From Gammaproteobacteria bacterium (GTDB taxonomy: Bacteria; Pseudomonadota; Gammaproteobacteria; Pseudomonadales; Azotimanducaceae): DNA of 64,000 nt. The notes under the pieces are model-generated. The model was not told the DNA's origin. It saw nothing but the letters and a program-made list of their open reading frames with translations, and made no database searches. Location of the stretch: the NCBI GenBank assembly GCA_030425195.1, contig JAUIAV010000005.1, positions 1 to 64,000 of the forward strand, given 5' to 3'. The position numbers were made by a program, and so were the translations under genes. Below, in pieces: positions 20,890 through 30,516 of this stretch; position 1 is the first letter of the stretch; each line of letters begins with the position of its first letter.

Positions 20890-21487
20890 CCGGGGCCTGG
20901 CCCTTGCCGCCGTCCTGTTTGCAATGCTGTCGATCGCACGGCCCGCAGGCGCGCTGCCTGATGATGCTGACAAGCCGATCAACATCCGTGCCGACTCGGT
21001 GGAATACGATCAGACCGGCAACCGCATCGTCTATCGCGGTTCGGTTCAGGTGGACCAGGGCACCCTCAGGGTGACGGCTGAGACCATGACCATCGACCTC
21101 CAGGACGGTAATAAAGTGCTCCGCATCACCGCCGAGGACACGCCCGCCCGATACCAGCAGCAGATCGAAGTGGATGAAGCGCCGGTGAAGGCACAGGCGC
21201 TCACCATCGTCTACCACACTCAGGAGGAACGGGTCGATCTGAAAGGATCCGCCAATCTGGAACAGGAAGGCAGCACGTTGACGGGCGACCTGATCGTCTA
21301 CGACATCGTTGCCGGCCGGGTAGACGCGAGCGCGACGCGCGAAGCGCCGGTCACCATGACGCTGCAGCCGAACACCCTCGAATCATCCGATGCGGGCGGG
21401 TCATCACCGGTGCCCGCAGAACGCACGGAGAGCTCCGGGACTTCTCCTGAAGAATCCGATCCTGCAGCCGGCGACGACGGTTTCTAG
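20843..21487 (+). CDS. lptA: LPS transport periplasmic protein LptA
   Basis: Signal peptide then PINIRADSVEYDQTGNRIVYRGSVQVDQGTLRVTAETMTI. Confidence 0.93.
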   Translation: MNNAYTPSFCRISSSSRGLALAAVLFAMLSIARPAGALPDDADKPINIRADSVEYDQTGNRIVYRGSVQVDQGTLRVTAETMTIDLQDGNKVLRITAEDTPARYQQQIEVDEAPVKAQALTIVYHTQEERVDLKGSANLEQEGSTLTGDLIVYDIVAGRVDASATREAPVTMTLQPNTLESSDAGGSSPVPAERTESSGTSPEESDPAAGDDGF

Positions 21488-21490
21488 CTT

Positions 21491-22216
21491 ATGGCAAGAC
21501 TTCATGCCACGGACCTGCGCAAGCAGTACAGAAACAAGGTGGCCGTAGAAAGCGTCAGTCTCGGGGTCGAGAGTGGAGAGATCGTCGGCCTGCTGGGACC
21601 GAACGGCGCAGGGAAGACCACCACGTTCTACATGATCGTCGGTCTGCTCAAAGCCGATGCCGGTGAGATCGGGCTGGATGCGAAGGTTCTGACCGACGCG
21701 CCCATGCACATCCGCGCCCGGGAAGGCATCGGCTACCTGCCGCAGGAGGCCAGTGTCTTCAGAAAGCTCTCCACCGAAGACAACATCATGGCCATTCTGG
21801 AGCTCAGGCCCGATCTCTCGGGCAGCCAGCGCCGGGACCATCTCGAACAGCTCCTGGACGAATTCCATCTGCAGGGCGTGAGAAAGTCCATGGGGGAGAG
21901 GCTGTCCGGCGGGGAACGCCGGCGTCTGGAAATCGCCCGGGCGCTGGCCACGGAGCCCGGTTTCATGCTGCTTGACGAACCCTTCGCCGGCGTGGATCCC
22001 ATCTCGGTCTCGGACATCAAGAACGAGATCCGGGATCTGGCCAACCGCAGGATCGGCGTGCTGATCACCGACCACAACGTGCGCGATACGCTGGATATCT
22101 GTGATCGGGCCTATATCGTCAGCGCCGGCCAGATCATCGCCGAGGGTGAGCCTTCCGAAATCCTGAAGAACGAGCAGGTGCGCAGCGTCTACCTCGGCGA
22201 CTCGTTCAGCCTCTGA
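21491..22216 (+). CDS. lptB: LPS export ABC ATPase LptB
   Basis: [24 protein letters not shown]...[19 protein letters not shown]...[17 protein letters not shown]. Confidence 0.97.
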   Translation: MARLHATDLRKQYRNKVAVESVSLGVESGEIVGLLGPNGAGKTTTFYMIVGLLKADAGEIGLDAKVLTDAPMHIRAREGIGYLPQEASVFRKLSTEDNIMAILELRPDLSGSQRRDHLEQLLDEFHLQGVRKSMGERLSGGERRRLEIARALATEPGFMLLDEPFAGVDPISVSDIKNEIRDLANRRIGVLITDHNVRDTLDICDRAYIVSAGQIIAEGEPSEILKNEQVRSVYLGDSFSL

Positions 22217-22232
22217 TGAGCAACCCGCGCGC

Positions 22233-23825
22233 ATGAAGCAGACCCTTTCGCTCAAGCTCGGGCAGCAGCTCACCATGACCCCGCAGCTGCAGCAGGCCAT
22301 CCGTCTGCTGCAGCTGTCGAGCCTGGACCTGCAGCAGGAAATCCTCGAAACCCTGGAATCCAATCCCATGCTGGAGCTGGACGAGGAGGAAGCAGCGCCC
22401 GACGGAAACGACATTCCGGAACCGGAAGGCAGCGAGACGGGCGAGGAAGCGTCGGCCGGAGACGATGGCTTCGAGGACGCGGACGATTTTCCAGAGCTGC
22501 CCGGCGAGGGCGAAACCGGGAGCATGGCCGATGCCGACGCCCCGGAACCGGAAGACTTCACCGTGGAATCTGCGGCGGCAGCGGACGAGACACCCATTCC
22601 GGAAGATCTGCCGGTGGACACCAGCTGGGATGACATCTACGAGCCTTCCGGAACCTCGAGCACGTCCTCCGGCGAGGATGGCGACTGGAGCCTGGAGGAA
22701 CGCAACTCGGCGGGAGAATCGCTGCAGGAACACCTGCTCTGGCAGCTCAACCTGACACCCATGTCCGACCGGGACCGGATGATGGCCACCGCCATCATCG
22801 ATGCCGTGGATTCGGACGGCATGCTTACCTCGCCGCTGGAAGATCTCCTGGCTGCCCTGAACGCGGACGAACCGGAGGATGCGGATCCGGAATCTCTGGT
22901 GGAGCTCGATGAGATCCAGGCCGTGCTCAAACGCCTGCAGCAGTTCGATCCCGTGGGCGTCTGTGCCCGGGACCTGCCGGAGTGCCTTGCGCTGCAGCTC
23001 AACGCATTGGATCCCGACACACGCTGGCGCGCAGAGGCACTCAACCTGGTGACCGAGCATCTGGATCTGCTCGCAGCACGGGATTTCAATACGCTCAAGC
23101 GGCGGACCCGGCTGGACGAATCGGATCTGGCCAGCGTCGTCACTCTCATCCAGTCCATGAACCCGCGCCCGGGCTCGAGCATCGGCGGCGAAGCGGCCGA
23201 GTACATCGTCCCGGACGTGATGGTTTTCAAGGACAACGGCCGCTGGCAGGTGGAGCTGAACGGCGAGGCAACGCCGAAACTGAAGATCAACGAGCTCTAC
23301 GCCGGAATGGTCAAGCGGGCGGATTCCAGCGCGGACAACGTCTATCTCAAGGACAACCTGCAGGAAGCCCGATGGTTTCTGAAGAGCCTGCAGAGCCGGC
23401 ACGAAACCCTGCTGAAGGTGGCGACCAAGATCGTCGAGCACCAGCGGGGTTTTCTGGAGTACGGCGAGGAGGCCATGAAACCGCTGGTCCTGGCGGACAT
23501 CGCGGAGGCCGTGGACATGCACGAATCCACCATCTCACGCGTCACGAGCCGGAAATACATGCACACGCCGCGCGGCATATTCGAGCTGAAATACTTCTTT
23601 TCCAGCCACGTTTCGACAGCCAGCGGCGGCGAAGTTTCGAGCACGGCCATTCGGGCTCTAATCCGCAAGCTTACTGCCGATGAGAACCCCAGAAAACCGT
23701 TGAGTGACAACAAGATCGCAGCAATACTGGCCGAGCAGAACATCAAAGTGGCACGCAGAACGGTAGCGAAATACCGGGAATCCATGGCGATCCCTCCCTC
23801 CAATGAGCGGAAACGGCTGGTCTAG
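22233..23825 (+). CDS. rpoN: RNA polymerase sigma-54 factor
   Basis: [37 protein letters not shown]; RpoN box [10 protein letters not shown]. Confidence 0.98.
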   Translation: MKQTLSLKLGQQLTMTPQLQQAIRLLQLSSLDLQQEILETLESNPMLELDEEEAAPDGNDIPEPEGSETGEEASAGDDGFEDADDFPELPGEGETGSMADADAPEPEDFTVESAAAADETPIPEDLPVDTSWDDIYEPSGTSSTSSGEDGDWSLEERNSAGESLQEHLLWQLNLTPMSDRDRMMATAIIDAVDSDGMLTSPLEDLLAALNADEPEDADPESLVELDEIQAVLKRLQQFDPVGVCARDLPECLALQLNALDPDTRWRAEALNLVTEHLDLLAARDFNTLKRRTRLDESDLASVVTLIQSMNPRPGSSIGGEAAEYIVPDVMVFKDNGRWQVELNGEATPKLKINELYAGMVKRADSSADNVYLKDNLQEARWFLKSLQSRHETLLKVATKIVEHQRGFLEYGEEAMKPLVLADIAEAVDMHESTISRVTSRKYMHTPRGIFELKYFFSSHVSTASGGEVSSTAIRALIRKLTADENPRKPLSDNKIAAILAEQNIKVARRTVAKYRESMAIPPSNERKRLV

Positions 23826-23870
23826 CCGGGTATTCAGACCGGATCAAACACGGATACAAGGAGGACCTTC

Positions 23871-24170
23871 ATGCAGCTCAACATCTCTGGACACCATGTG
23901 GACGTATCGGATGCTCTGAGGTCCTACGTGGAAGAGAAGTTGCAGAAACTCGAACGCCATTACGATCACATCACCAACGCCCACGTCATCCTCACGGTGG
24001 AGAAGCTCCAGCAGAAGGCAGAGGCCACCGTCCACATCAGCGGTGCCGAGGTCTTCGCCGATGCGGACTGCGAGGACATGTACGCGGCAATCGACAAGCT
24101 CACCGACAAACTGGACCGACAGATTCTGAAGCACAAGGAGAAGGTCCAGGATCGTCACCACGGGCGCTGA
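23871..24170 (+). CDS. hpf: Ribosome hibernation-promoting factor
   Basis: MQLNISGHHVDVSDALRSYVEEKLQKLERHYDHITNAHVILTVEK. Confidence 0.95.
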   Translation: MQLNISGHHVDVSDALRSYVEEKLQKLERHYDHITNAHVILTVEKLQQKAEATVHISGAEVFADADCEDMYAAIDKLTDKLDRQILKHKEKVQDRHHGR

Positions 24171-24192
24171 GCCCCGGCAGACCGGTTCTTAC

Positions 24193-24657
24193 ATGAGCGA
24201 CATCCCTCGAATTCTCGAACGGAGCTGCACCAAGGTCGGCGTGCCGGTCAGCTCACGCAAGGCGCTGCTGCAGTACGCCAGCGATCTGCTCGCAGACGAA
24301 TACGATCTCCCCGCCCGGCAGGTCTTCGATGAGCTGATGAACCGGGAACGGCTCGGCAGCACCGGGCTCGGCGAAGGCGTCGCCATTCCCCACTGCCGGG
24401 TTGACTGTCAGACCATTCACGCAGCCTGTCTCACCCTGGCCGAGCCCGTGGACTATGACGCCATCGATGGCGAGCCGGTGGACCTGATCTTCGTGCTGCT
24501 GGTACCGCCGGAGGAGAATTCCGCCCACCTGGAGCTGCTGAGTGACCTGGCCCGCCTCTACGGCAGCGACGAAAACCGCTCAACTCTGCGGCGCGCCGTC
24601 ACCGACGACGAGCTGTTCGAAACCTTCACCGGATTGATAAGCAGCCGGGCGGCATGA
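24193..24657 (+). CDS. ptsN: PTS IIA-like nitrogen regulatory protein
   Basis: ERLGSTGLGEGVAIPHCRVDCQ motif; downstream of hpf. Confidence 0.95.
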   Translation: MSDIPRILERSCTKVGVPVSSRKALLQYASDLLADEYDLPARQVFDELMNRERLGSTGLGEGVAIPHCRVDCQTIHAACLTLAEPVDYDAIDGEPVDLIFVLLVPPEENSAHLELLSDLARLYGSDENRSTLRRAVTDDELFETFTGLISSRAA

Positions 24658-25529
24658 AGCTCATCATCATCAGCGGCCGTTCCGGATCCGGAAAATCCAC
24701 GGCGCTGAGAGCGCTGGAAGACGCCGGCTTCAACTGCATCGACAACTTTCCCGTGGAGCTCCTGCCGTCGCTGGTCGGCAACGTGCTTTCGGAGCCGGCG
24801 GCGAGCGCACCCGCCTACGCCGTCTGCATTGATGCCCGCAGCCACGGGCTGTCCACCTTCCCGGAGTTCCATGCCCAGCTGGATCCGGCGGCCATCCACT
24901 GCGAGATCATCTATCTGGATGCCTTGTCAGGCACGCTCGTGAAGCGGTTCAGTGAAACCCGGCGCCGGCATCCGCTGACCAACGACGAAACCGATCTGCT
25001 TCAGGCCATCGAAGCGGAGAAGCAGATGCTCGGCAGCATCGCCAACCTGGCCGACCTGACGCTGGACACCACGCTCATGCGCGGCAGCGAGCTCGTGGAG
25101 GTGGTGCGCAAACAGATCGCCGAGGATCGCAGTCCGGGAATTTCGCTGCTGTTCCGTTCTTTCGGATTCAAATTCGGCGTTCCCGTGGATGCGGACATGG
25201 TGTTCGACATCCGCTGCCTGCCCAACCCCTACTGGGTGGAAGCGCTCCGTCCGCTCACCGGTGCGGACGCCGCCGTGGTGGACTATCTGGCCGGCCAGCC
25301 GGAAGTGCAGGAAATGTTCGACGACATCCGCAGCTTCCTGGAGCGCTGGATCCCACGGTTCGAAGCAAACAACCGGGCCTATCTGAACATCGCCATCGGC
25401 TGCACGGGCGGCCGGCACCGGAGTGTGTACATGACCGAGCGCATGCGGTCGCACTTCGCGGAAACATTCGACAACGTTCTGGTGCGCCACCGCGAGACGG
25501 CGCTGCCGGAAAGGCAGCCGGAAGAATAG
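24654..25529 (+). CDS. rapZ: RNase adapter protein RapZ
   Basis: MKLIIISGRSGSGKSTALRALEDAGFNCIDNFPVELLP...IAIGCTGGRHRSVYMTERM. Confidence 0.97.
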   Translation: MKLIIISGRSGSGKSTALRALEDAGFNCIDNFPVELLPSLVGNVLSEPAASAPAYAVCIDARSHGLSTFPEFHAQLDPAAIHCEIIYLDALSGTLVKRFSETRRRHPLTNDETDLLQAIEAEKQMLGSIANLADLTLDTTLMRGSELVEVVRKQIAEDRSPGISLLFRSFGFKFGVPVDADMVFDIRCLPNPYWVEALRPLTGADAAVVDYLAGQPEVQEMFDDIRSFLERWIPRFEANNRAYLNIAIGCTGGRHRSVYMTERMRSHFAETFDNVLVRHRETALPERQPEE

Positions 25530-25799
25530 ATGCTCGAGCAGACGCTCACCATCGTGAACAAGCTCGGCCTGCACGCCCGCGCCGCAGGCAAGCTGGTGCA
25601 TCTCACCAAGACTTTCTCCAGTGACGTCACCCTGGCCCGCGACTCAGAAGCCGTGGACGGCAAGAGCATCATGGCGGTCATGCTGCTGGCCGCCCCGGCA
25701 GGCACAGAGATCTGCGTGCGCGTGGATGGAGAAGACGAAGCAGAAGCCATGGCCGCGATCGCCGCGCTCATTGCCGACCGTTTCGGCGAAGACGAGTAG
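25530..25799 (+). CDS. ptsO: HPr-family phosphocarrier (NPr)
   Basis: LTIVNKLGLHARAAGKLVHLTKTF...VDGKSIMAVMLLAAPAGTEI. Confidence 0.93.
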   Translation: MLEQTLTIVNKLGLHARAAGKLVHLTKTFSSDVTLARDSEAVDGKSIMAVMLLAAPAGTEICVRVDGEDEAEAMAAIAALIADRFGEDE

Positions 25800-25811
25800 C
25801 AACCCCTCCTC

Positions 25812-27149
25812 ATGCAGCTCCAGGAACAGATCAGCGACGTCATACGCCTGCACGGGTCCGGCTCCGTGGACGAGACCCGGTTCCTGCTCGCCTCCATGCG
25901 TCCGCCCGAGCTGGCGGTGCTGCTGGAATCCACACCACCCAAGGTGCGTAGGGTGCTGTGGGAGCTTCTGGACGAGGAGGAGAACCATCAGGTTCTGCAG
26001 CATCTCCATGACGATGTGCTCCTCGAGTTTCTCGGAGGCATGGATACGGAGGAGCTGGTCGCGGCAGCGGACGAGCTCGAGACGGACGACTTCGCGGACA
26101 TCCTCCAGCAGCTTCCGGATACGGTTTCCGATCAGGTGCTGTCTTCGCTGGATGCCAGCGACCGGGCCCGGGTCGAAGCGGTGCTGCCGTATCCCGAGGA
26201 TACCGCCGGCGGCCTGATGAACACGGACACCATCACCGTCCGGCCCCGGCACTCCATCGAAATCGTGCTCCGCTACCTGCGTCTCCGGAAGGAGCTGCCG
26301 GAAACCACCGACATGCTGGTGGTGACGAACAGCCGCGACGAGTACGCCGGGACGCTTTCGCTCACCACGCTGCTCACCTCCGATCCTTCCGTCACCGTGC
26401 GCGAGGTGATGGATTCCAAAGCCCCCGCTCTGCCCTACGACATGCCGGACACGGAAGTGGCGCGGATCTTCTCCGAGCAGGACCTGGTTTCCGCACCGGT
26501 GGTGGACGAGCGCGGCGTGCTCCTCGGCCGGATCACCATCGACGACGTGGTCGACGTGATCATGGAGGACGCGGAGGAAGCCATGCTCGCGCCTCAGGGC
26601 CTCGATACCGAGGACGACACCTTCGCGCCCATCCTGAAGTCAGCGCGCAGACGCGTCCTGTGGCTGACCATCAACCTGCTCACGGCTTTTCTGGCCGCAT
26701 CCGTGATCAGCATCTTCGAGGACACCATCGCCAAGGTAGTCGCTCTGGCCGTGCTCATGCCCATCGTCGCCAGCATGGGTGGGATCGCGGGCACACAGAC
26801 CCTGACGCTGGTGGTGCGCGGGATCGCCGTGGGTCAGATCGGCCGGGCCAACCTCATGTATCTGCTCAATCGGGAGTTTCTGCTGGCGGCCCTGAACGGC
26901 GTTCTGCTCGCGGCCATCGTGGCCACCGTGGCTGCCTTTGCGTTCAACGACCTGGTTCTGGGCCTCGTGATCGCGCTGGCCATGGTGATCAACCTGATCG
27001 TCGCCGCCGTGTCCGGCAGCCTGCTGCCGAGCCTGCTGATCCGGATCGGTATCGATCCCGCCATCGCCGGAGGCGTGGTGCTCACCACCATCACCGATGT
27101 CGCCGGCTTCTTCGTCTTTCTGGGTCTCGCGACCTGGGCCTACGCCTGA
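25812..27149 (+). CDS. mgtE: Magnesium transporter MgtE
   Basis: N domain, CBS pair, membrane domain MPIVASMGGIAGTQTLTLVVRGIAVGQI. Confidence 0.96.
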   Translation: MQLQEQISDVIRLHGSGSVDETRFLLASMRPPELAVLLESTPPKVRRVLWELLDEEENHQVLQHLHDDVLLEFLGGMDTEELVAAADELETDDFADILQQLPDTVSDQVLSSLDASDRARVEAVLPYPEDTAGGLMNTDTITVRPRHSIEIVLRYLRLRKELPETTDMLVVTNSRDEYAGTLSLTTLLTSDPSVTVREVMDSKAPALPYDMPDTEVARIFSEQDLVSAPVVDERGVLLGRITIDDVVDVIMEDAEEAMLAPQGLDTEDDTFAPILKSARRRVLWLTINLLTAFLAASVISIFEDTIAKVVALAVLMPIVASMGGIAGTQTLTLVVRGIAVGQIGRANLMYLLNREFLLAALNGVLLAAIVATVAAFAFNDLVLGLVIALAMVINLIVAAVSGSLLPSLLIRIGIDPAIAGGVVLTTITDVAGFFVFLGLATWAYA

Positions 27150-27150
27150 C

Positions 27151-28497
27151 TCAGCTTCCGGCCAGCGTCATCTGTTCGATCAGCATCGATGGCGATCGGA
27201 TGTTGCCCCGGGTATCCAGGTCATCGCCCAGGCACACCACGCGGTTGAGCATGTCCTTCAGGTTCGAGGCGATGGTGATCTCGTCCACCGGGTGTGCGAT
27301 TTCGCCATTCTCCACCCAGAAACCGGCGGCACCCCGGGAATAGTCACCGGTCACCGCATTGACTCCCTGGCCCATCAGATCGGTCACGAGCAGCCCGGTG
27401 CCCAGCTCCGAGAGCAGCCCGGAAGCCGGCACCGTGCGCCCGCTCACCGTCAGGTTGTAGACACCTCCGGCATTTCCCGTCGTCGCCATGCCGAGCTTGC
27501 GCGCGGAGTAGCTCGACAGCAGATAGCTCGACACCACGCCCCGATCGATGAAGGCCTTCGGCGTGGTTGCCACCCCTTCGCCGTCGAAAGTCGCGCTGCC
27601 GAGACCCTGGAGCAGATGAGGGTCCTCCGCCAGGGTCAGATGATCCGCGGCCACCTTCTCCCCCAGGGAATCGAGCAGGAAGGAGGCTTTCCGGTACAGG
27701 GCGCCACCGCTGATCGCGCCCAGCAGATGTCCGGCGATACCACCGGCAGTCTGGGCCGAAAACAGCACGGGGAACGTGCCGGTACGCACCCGGCGGGGTG
27801 ACAGCCGGGCAACGGTGCGTCGGGCGGCTTCCAGTCCCACCGCCTTCGCCGCTTCCAGCCGCCCGGGCACCCGTGACGTGCTGTACCAGTAATCCCGCTG
27901 CATGCCGGCGTCGTCGGTGGCGATCAGCACACAGGACAGAGAATGACGGCTGCCGAGGTAACTGCCGATGAAACCGTGGCTGTTACCGTAAACCCGACAG
28001 CTCTGCTGCGTGCTGACGCTGGCACCATCTGAATTCCTGATCCGCGGGTCGTGTTCGAGCCCGGCGTCCTCGCAGGTCAGCGCCAGCTCCCGGGCCTCGT
28101 CCGCATCCACCGACCAGGGATGATAGAGATCGAGATCCCTGAGATCCGTCGCCATCCGGTCGGCATCCGCAAGGCCGGCCGCCGGATCCTCCTGAGTATG
28201 ACGGGCGATGTTGGCCGCAGCGCGGACCGTTTCTCTGATGGCCTCTGTCGAGCTGTCCGAGGTGCTTGCACTGCCTTTGCGCTGGCCGAAGTAAACGGTG
28301 ATGCCGAAACCGCGGTCGTGGTTGAACTCCACGGACTCGAGCTCGCGCATGCGCACGGTCACGCCGAAGCCCACGTCCTCGCTGACTGAGACCTCTGCGG
28401 CATCCGCACCCTGTTTTTTTGCCTCGGTCAGGATATCGCCTACCAGACCCCTGAGCCGTTGTTCACCGGTTCTCAGATCCGGGAGTTGGTTCGTCAT
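27151..28497 (-). CDS. pmbA: Metalloprotease PmbA/TldE
   Basis: GADAAEVSVSEDVGFGVTVRMRELESVEFNHDRGFGITVYFGQRKGSASTSD. Confidence 0.95.
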   Translation of the reverse strand: MTNQLPDLRTGEQRLRGLVGDILTEAKKQGADAAEVSVSEDVGFGVTVRMRELESVEFNHDRGFGITVYFGQRKGSASTSDSSTEAIRETVRAAANIARHTQEDPAAGLADADRMATDLRDLDLYHPWSVDADEARELALTCEDAGLEHDPRIRNSDGASVSTQQSCRVYGNSHGFIGSYLGSRHSLSCVLIATDDAGMQRDYWYSTSRVPGRLEAAKAVGLEAARRTVARLSPRRVRTGTFPVLFSAQTAGGIAGHLLGAISGGALYRKASFLLDSLGEKVAADHLTLAEDPHLLQGLGSATFDGEGVATTPKAFIDRGVVSSYLLSSYSARKLGMATTGNAGGVYNLTVSGRTVPASGLLSELGTGLLVTDLMGQGVNAVTGDYSRGAAGFWVENGEIAHPVDEITIASNLKDMLNRVVCLGDDLDTRGNIRSPSMLIEQMTLAGS

Positions 28498-28545
28498 GTG
28501 GGTATTCGCTGTCCTCGTCAAAGAAATCCGCTACTCTCGTCAACG

Positions 28546-29061
28546 ATGAACGACCCCGATGAACCATCAGACGCCGCCGTCACGTCCAGAACTCAGCGTA
28601 AACGCGAGGCGCTGAATCTGCAAAATCTCGGGCAGCGCCTGGTCGAACTCGATACCGGCGACCTGGCCACGGTCCCTCTGACGCCCGAGCTCGCCGAAGC
28701 CATCGCCCTGTGGAAACGGATCCGTTCCCATGAAGCCAGGCGGCGGCAGCTTCAGTTCATCGGCAAGCTGATGCGCCGGATTGAGCTTGCGCCCATCGAA
28801 GAAGCGCTCAGCCGCATCGACGGAACCTCCGCTCAGGCCCGCTACGCCTTTCACCAGCTCGAGCACTGGCGGGACCGGCTGATCGAGGAGCCGGACGCGC
28901 TCACCGACTACCTGAACGAGCACCCGCAGGCGGACCGGCAGGCGCTCCGGCACCAGATCGCCCGGGTGACGAAAGCGGCGGACGAGGCCAGGCGCAAGAC
29001 GGAAGCCCGGGCCCTGTTCCGCCTGCTCCGTGACTTCGAGGAGGCCGAACGCGCGGATTGA
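28546..29061 (+). CDS. darP: Ribosome biogenesis factor DarP/YjgA (DUF615)
   Basis: SRTQRKREALNLQNLGQRLVELDTGDLATVPLTPELAEAI...RRQLQFIGKLMRR. Confidence 0.93.
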   Translation: MNDPDEPSDAAVTSRTQRKREALNLQNLGQRLVELDTGDLATVPLTPELAEAIALWKRIRSHEARRRQLQFIGKLMRRIELAPIEEALSRIDGTSAQARYAFHQLEHWRDRLIEEPDALTDYLNEHPQADRQALRHQIARVTKAADEARRKTEARALFRLLRDFEEAERAD

Positions 29062-29067
29062 AGCCGC

Positions 29068-30516
29068 CTAGCCCGTGCTGGTGCCGCCGACCACCACCTC
29101 ATCGATTTTCAGGCTCGGTTGCCCCACGCCTACGGGTACCGACTGTCCATCCTTGCCGCAGACGCCGACGCCACGGTCGAGCTCGAGATCGTTGCCCACC
29201 ATGGAGATGCGCGTCATCACTTCAGGGCCGTTGCCGATCAGCGTCGCCCCGCGGATGGGGGCGCCGATCCGGCCCCTGTGTATCCGGTAGGCTTCCGTGG
29301 CCGAGAACACGAAGCGCCCGGAGGTGATGTCCACCTGACCGCCACCGAAGTTCACCGCGTAAATCCCGTCGTCCACGCTGGCGATGATCTCTTCCGGGTC
29401 GTGGTTGCCCGGCCGCATGAAGGTATTGGTCATTCGGGGCATGGGAGCATGTGCATACGACTGGCGGCGGCCGTTGCCGGTCGCCGACACGCCCATGAGG
29501 CGCGCATTCTGCTTGTCCTGCATGTAGCCGCGGAGAATGCCTTCCTCGATCAGCACGGTTGCCTGGGTCTGCGTCCCTTCGTCATCGATGGTCAGAGAAC
29601 CGCGCCGGCCATCCAGGGTCCCGTCATCCACCACCGTGCACAGGGAAGAGGCCACCTGCTCACCGACACGGTTCGAGAAGGCGGAAGCGCCTTTGCGGTT
29701 GAAGTCGCCTTCGAGGCCGTGGCCCACGGCTTCATGGAGGAGGACGCCCGGCCATCCCGGTCCGAGAACCACCGTCATCGGTCCCGCCGGCGCATCTTCC
29801 GCCGACAGGTTGACGAGCGCCGTGCGCACCGCTTCCCGCGCCAGCGCACCCGGCTGATCACCGCCGGTCAGCCGTTGTAGATCGTAGCGGCCGCCCGCGC
29901 CGGCGGAGCCGCGCTCCCGTCTGCCGTTCTCTTCGACGATGACCGATACGTCGAGCCGGACCAGCGGCCGGACGTCGGCCGCCAGCGTGCCGTCGGATGC
30001 AATCACCAGAACGGATTCGTGGCTGGCGGCGAGTCTGACATTCACCTCTTTCACCCGCGGGTCCTGCGCTCGGGCTTCGGCATCCACCTGGTTGAGAATG
30101 GCCACCTTAGCCGCATCGTCCAGGGAGGAGATGGGATCATCGGCTCCGTAGCGGGCCGGCACATCGAGCCGGAACGGCGTCGGCAGCCGTCCGGACTGCC
30201 CCTGCCGGGTAATGGAACGGGCGGCTTCGGTCGCCGCCGTCAGCGACGGCAGCATGATGTCCTCCGCATAGGCAAACCCGGTTTTTTCGCCGGCGACGGC
30301 ACGCACGCCCACGCCCTTGTCCACACTGAAAGCTCCGTCCTTGACGATCCCGTCCTCCAGCGACCAGCTCTCATGGCGCTGGTGCTGAAAAAACAGCTCA
30401 CCGAGATCCACATCAGATCCCATCAGACGCCCTATCAGGTGGTCCACGTCGGACTGTTCGATACCGGCGGGGCTGAGCAGCTGGTTCCTGGCTTGATCGA
30501 TCAGGTTGTTATCCAT
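29068..30516 (-). CDS. tldD: Metalloprotease TldD
   Basis: [42 protein letters not shown] ([11 protein letters not shown]). Confidence 0.97.
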   Translation of the reverse strand: MDNNLIDQARNQLLSPAGIEQSDVDHLIGRLMGSDVDLGELFFQHQRHESWSLEDGIVKDGAFSVDKGVGVRAVAGEKTGFAYAEDIMLPSLTAATEAARSITRQGQSGRLPTPFRLDVPARYGADDPISSLDDAAKVAILNQVDAEARAQDPRVKEVNVRLAASHESVLVIASDGTLAADVRPLVRLDVSVIVEENGRRERGSAGAGGRYDLQRLTGGDQPGALAREAVRTALVNLSAEDAPAGPMTVVLGPGWPGVLLHEAVGHGLEGDFNRKGASAFSNRVGEQVASSLCTVVDDGTLDGRRGSLTIDDEGTQTQATVLIEEGILRGYMQDKQNARLMGVSATGNGRRQSYAHAPMPRMTNTFMRPGNHDPEEIIASVDDGIYAVNFGGGQVDITSGRFVFSATEAYRIHRGRIGAPIRGATLIGNGPEVMTRISMVGNDLELDRGVGVCGKDGQSVPVGVGQPSLKIDEVVVGGTSTG

